A DNA stretch of 7,330 nucleotides from Candidatus Auribacterota bacterium (GTDB lineage Bacteria > Auribacterota > JAFGBW01 > JAFGJP01): NCBI GenBank assembly GCA_016929035.1, contig JAFGJP010000044.1:1-7330 (forward strand), written 5' to 3'. Of this stretch, positions 6,037 through 7,330 are shown one piece after another. Within the stretch, counting starts at the first letter, position 1. Each line of letters opens with the position of its first letter. The notes under the pieces were generated by a model. The model ran no database searches. It was not told the DNA's origin and saw only the letters and a list, made by a program, of their open reading frames with translations. A program made the position numbers and the translations under genes.

Positions 6037-6077
6037 ACCTCGGAAAACGATTATAACACATGCGAAAAAGGTGAAAA
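6037..6077 (-). promoter_or_regulatory. Extended -10 promoter and ribosome site of the glycosyltransferase-kinase operon
   Basis: On the minus strand a perfect extended -10, TGTTATAAT (6050-6058), is preceded at 16 nt by a weak -35 TTTTCA (6072-6077, 4 of 6). Transcription would start near 6043. That gives a leader of only about 15 nt whose first bases include the GAGGT ribosome site (6037-6041). This supports the shorter start at 6028. Confidence 0.6.
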
Positions 6078-6376
6078 AGCAGAAATTAGATACAGGATTT
6101 AAAAAAAAGAGAGAAAATAAAAAGGAAAGAAAAGAATTTAGAATGTGGACAGAAGATCAGGGTCATCAGATTTTGTTGCTTCCTGGTGTTCTGGCCTCCT
6201 GATATTCTGATCCTTACCTGTCCTGAGCTTGTTAGAGGGATTTCCTGATTATCTTATGTCCTGTTTTTCTTTGAGAAGCCATTTATTAATTGAAGCGAAT
6301 CATGCGGTGATTTCGGCGATGAATTTATTATGGCCTATTAACGTACATTTTTTATCGTGTATCCTGCATCGGCTGT
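6062..6376. other. Non-coding spacer: homopurine tract plus degenerate short repeats
   Basis: No credible gene lies in these 315 nt. The left part, 6101-6136, is purine on the plus strand apart from one T at 6118, so transcripts on the minus strand would carry a long U/C-rich tract. The middle, 6181-6263, has five TCCTG copies (starts 6181, 6197, 6221, 6243, 6259). The right part, 6264-6376, is AT-rich with nothing clear. There is no convincing hairpin plus T-run after the stop of the upstream gene at 6377. Confidence 0.6.
6181..6263. repeat. TCCTG-type degenerate repeat patch
   Basis: TCCTGGTGTTCTG (6181-6193) and TCCTGATATTCTG (6197-6209) are tandem near-copies, 11 of 13 identical with a 16-nt period. 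Three further TCCTG copies follow at 6221, 6243 and 6259. Within this, 6217-6240 reads like a decayed copy of a short sequence I recall as dispersed in many bacterial genomes (CTGAGCTTGTCGAAGG type). That last resemblance is from memory only. Confidence 0.45.
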
Positions 6377-7249
6377 CTAGAAGATTTCACCCCGCTCGAT
6401 ACGGTTTGTGAAGCGTGCGCGACACGAACTGCATAAAAAAAGGCGGTACTGGACAAAGACCTGCTTTTCCATGTCTTCCTGTGAGAGGCTGCCAGATTCC
6501 TGGATAATTTTTTCCCACTCTCTCTGAAAGTCCTTTTCAAGGTCGTCCTGGGTGATAATTGTATTTCTTGACGGATAAAGGGTGATGTCGGCAATAACAG
6601 GATTTTTCATCATGTGGATATCGGCGCCGCAGTTGGAGCAGGTCAGATGGATTTTCTGCTGTATGCTTTCCATGACGAGTTTTTTCCGCCTGTCGGAAAG
6701 GCAATCGATTCTTTTTATGGCAAGAAAGATCCTCATGATATCCTGGATTTGAGGGAAAACGGATTTCAGGCAGGCCTGTATGTCTTCATAGGTGCTGGAG
6801 CTGTCAAAAAGGTGATAGGAGAAGAAAAGGCTTTTGAGAAACGTGCTGACTGGAAAGACGTTTTCTCCAAAACCAAGAAGCATAAGCGTATCAATACTTT
6901 CATAGGAAGAAAATGTTTTCTGCAGGCTGTGCCTGAGAGAAAACAGGAGCTCAGAGCTCAATCGAATGTGGGTGCCCTGATGAAAAGGGGAGCCCTTTGT
7001 CCAGCGGATGAAAATATCTTTTAAATCCTGGTTCCGGAGAGATGGAAAGCGTTTAAGGATTTCTTCAGAAGTCTGTGCTCCTGGTATTTTTCCGTTCAGA
7101 AGATTCAAAAAGGGATCTTCATCCAAGCCGCAGGCAACGGCCATTGCGCCGGCAATACTCTGAGGAGTGGCAAAGGGATATGGCCAGCGAAGAGCTGGGG
7201 AGCGTTTCTCAATATGGGTCAGAATATCATGGAGTGTTTTTCGTCTCAT
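6377..7249 (-). CDS. Uncharacterised protein with two CxxC pairs
   Basis: I do not recognise this 290-aa protein. It has no signal peptide or membrane segment and looks soluble and mostly helical, with a basic start (MRRKTLHDIL). Two cysteine pairs are visible near the C-terminus, C204/C207 in LTCSNCGAD and C273/C276 in FLCSSCRARF. About 65 residues separate them, including a charged, probably helical stretch (about 235-265). Four cysteines in two CxxC pairs suggest a structural zinc site, such as a split zinc ribbon, but metal binding is inference. The ATG at 7247-7249 is the first in frame; no good Shine-Dalgarno precedes it (AAGATCG at a distance). The long open frame and paired cysteines argue that it is real. 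It is separated by 348 nt from the glycosyltransferase start and has its own AT-rich upstream region, so it is probably a separate transcription unit. Confidence 0.75.
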   Translation of the reverse strand: MRRKTLHDILTHIEKRSPALRWPYPFATPQSIAGAMAVACGLDEDPFLNLLNGKIPGAQTSEEILKRFPSLRNQDLKDIFIRWTKGSPFHQGTHIRLSSELLFSLRHSLQKTFSSYESIDTLMLLGFGENVFPVSTFLKSLFFSYHLFDSSSTYEDIQACLKSVFPQIQDIMRIFLAIKRIDCLSDRRKKLVMESIQQKIHLTCSNCGADIHMMKNPVIADITLYPSRNTIITQDDLEKDFQREWEKIIQESGSLSQEDMEKQVFVQYRLFLCSSCRARFTNRIERGEIF

Positions 7250-7285
7250 GGTTTTGACGATCTTTTTGATTTTAAAATTATTTTC

Positions 7286-7313
7286 TTGACAAGTTTATTA
7301 TATAGAATAGAAT
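7286..7313 (+). promoter_or_regulatory. Near-consensus promoter pointing right, out of the window
   Basis: On the plus strand a perfect TTGACA (7286-7291) is followed by 16 nt and TAGAAT (7308-7313, 5 of 6). It points away from the minus-strand genes and probably serves a rightward gene. An ATG ends the window at 7328-7330, but whether it is a start cannot be judged. Confidence 0.5.
7297..7302 (-). promoter_or_regulatory. Possible -10 element for the CxxC protein gene
   Basis: A perfect TATAAT on the minus strand lies about 48 nt before the ATG at 7249. No good -35 is seen 16-18 nt upstream, where the sequence reads like TAAAAG. It overlaps the spacer of the rightward promoter, so the two would compete if both are real. 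Confidence 0.3.
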
Positions 7314-7330
7314 TTTCGACTTTTATTATG

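Noticed and set aside
6029..6061. Eleven-residue N-terminal extension of the glycosyltransferase
   Set aside because: It overlaps the TGTTATAAT promoter and the GAGGT ribosome site, and the family motif begins right after the later Met.
6229..6411. 60-aa plus-strand frame in the spacer left of the CxxC gene
   Set aside because: It has no ribosome site, its composition follows the repeat patch, and it runs into the 3' end of the minus-strand gene.
6614..7024. 136-aa plus-strand frame opposite the CxxC protein
   Set aside because: It is antisense to a longer frame with paired CxxC motifs, and has no recognisable motif. I kept the minus-strand reading, though with lower confidence than the other genes.

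Overview
The window carries a bacterial chromosomal segment in which every gene I can support lies on the minus strand. No rRNA, tRNA, CRISPR array, transposase or phage gene is visible. The housekeeping genes, in transcription order uppS - cdsA - dxr, fit a Gram-negative-type bacterium. The CdsA signature reads PGLGG...DVLDS instead of the textbook PGHGG...DRxDS. From memory I associate that variant with PVC-type lineages such as Omnitrophota or Planctomycetes. This is inference, and the taxonomy is uncertain.

Layout from right to left, the direction of transcription. (1) 7250-7330 is a short AT-rich edge region with a near-consensus promoter pointing rightwards out of the window and a -10-like element pointing left. 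(2) 6377-7249 encodes an unrecognised 290-aa protein with two CxxC pairs. (3) 6062-6376 is non-coding: a near-homopurine tract and a patch of short TCCTG-type degenerate repeats. (4) 2171-6028 looks like one operon behind a TGTTATAAT extended -10 promoter. It encodes a GT2 (DPM1-like) glycosyltransferase, a 750-aa soluble hybrid histidine kinase, and two stand-alone receiver proteins whose genes overlap by 11 nt. (5) 2044-2170 holds two hairpins after the receiver genes and a TTTACA-N17-TATAAT promoter placed almost on top of the uppS start. (6) 463-2043 contains uppS and cdsA, separated by 3 nt, with the cdsA Shine-Dalgarno inside the last uppS codons. (7) 232-462 is a non-coding spacer built of several short repeats. 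(8) 1-231 is the 5' part of dxr, which runs off the left edge.

How the genes work together. Dxr feeds the MEP isoprenoid pathway, UppS makes the undecaprenyl carrier precursor, and CdsA makes CDP-diacylglycerol, so this block is envelope-lipid supply. The signalling block has one kinase and four receiver domains (two in the kinase, two free) but no DNA-binding or enzymatic output domain. Phosphate must therefore pass to proteins outside the window or act through protein-protein contacts. The most unusual item is a degenerate GGDEF-like domain (CPEGL where GGDEF should be), apparently wedged between the kinase ATPase domain and the C-terminal receiver. I found no clear evidence of a wholly new system. 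The best leads are this kinase architecture, the unknown CxxC protein and the repeat-rich spacers.
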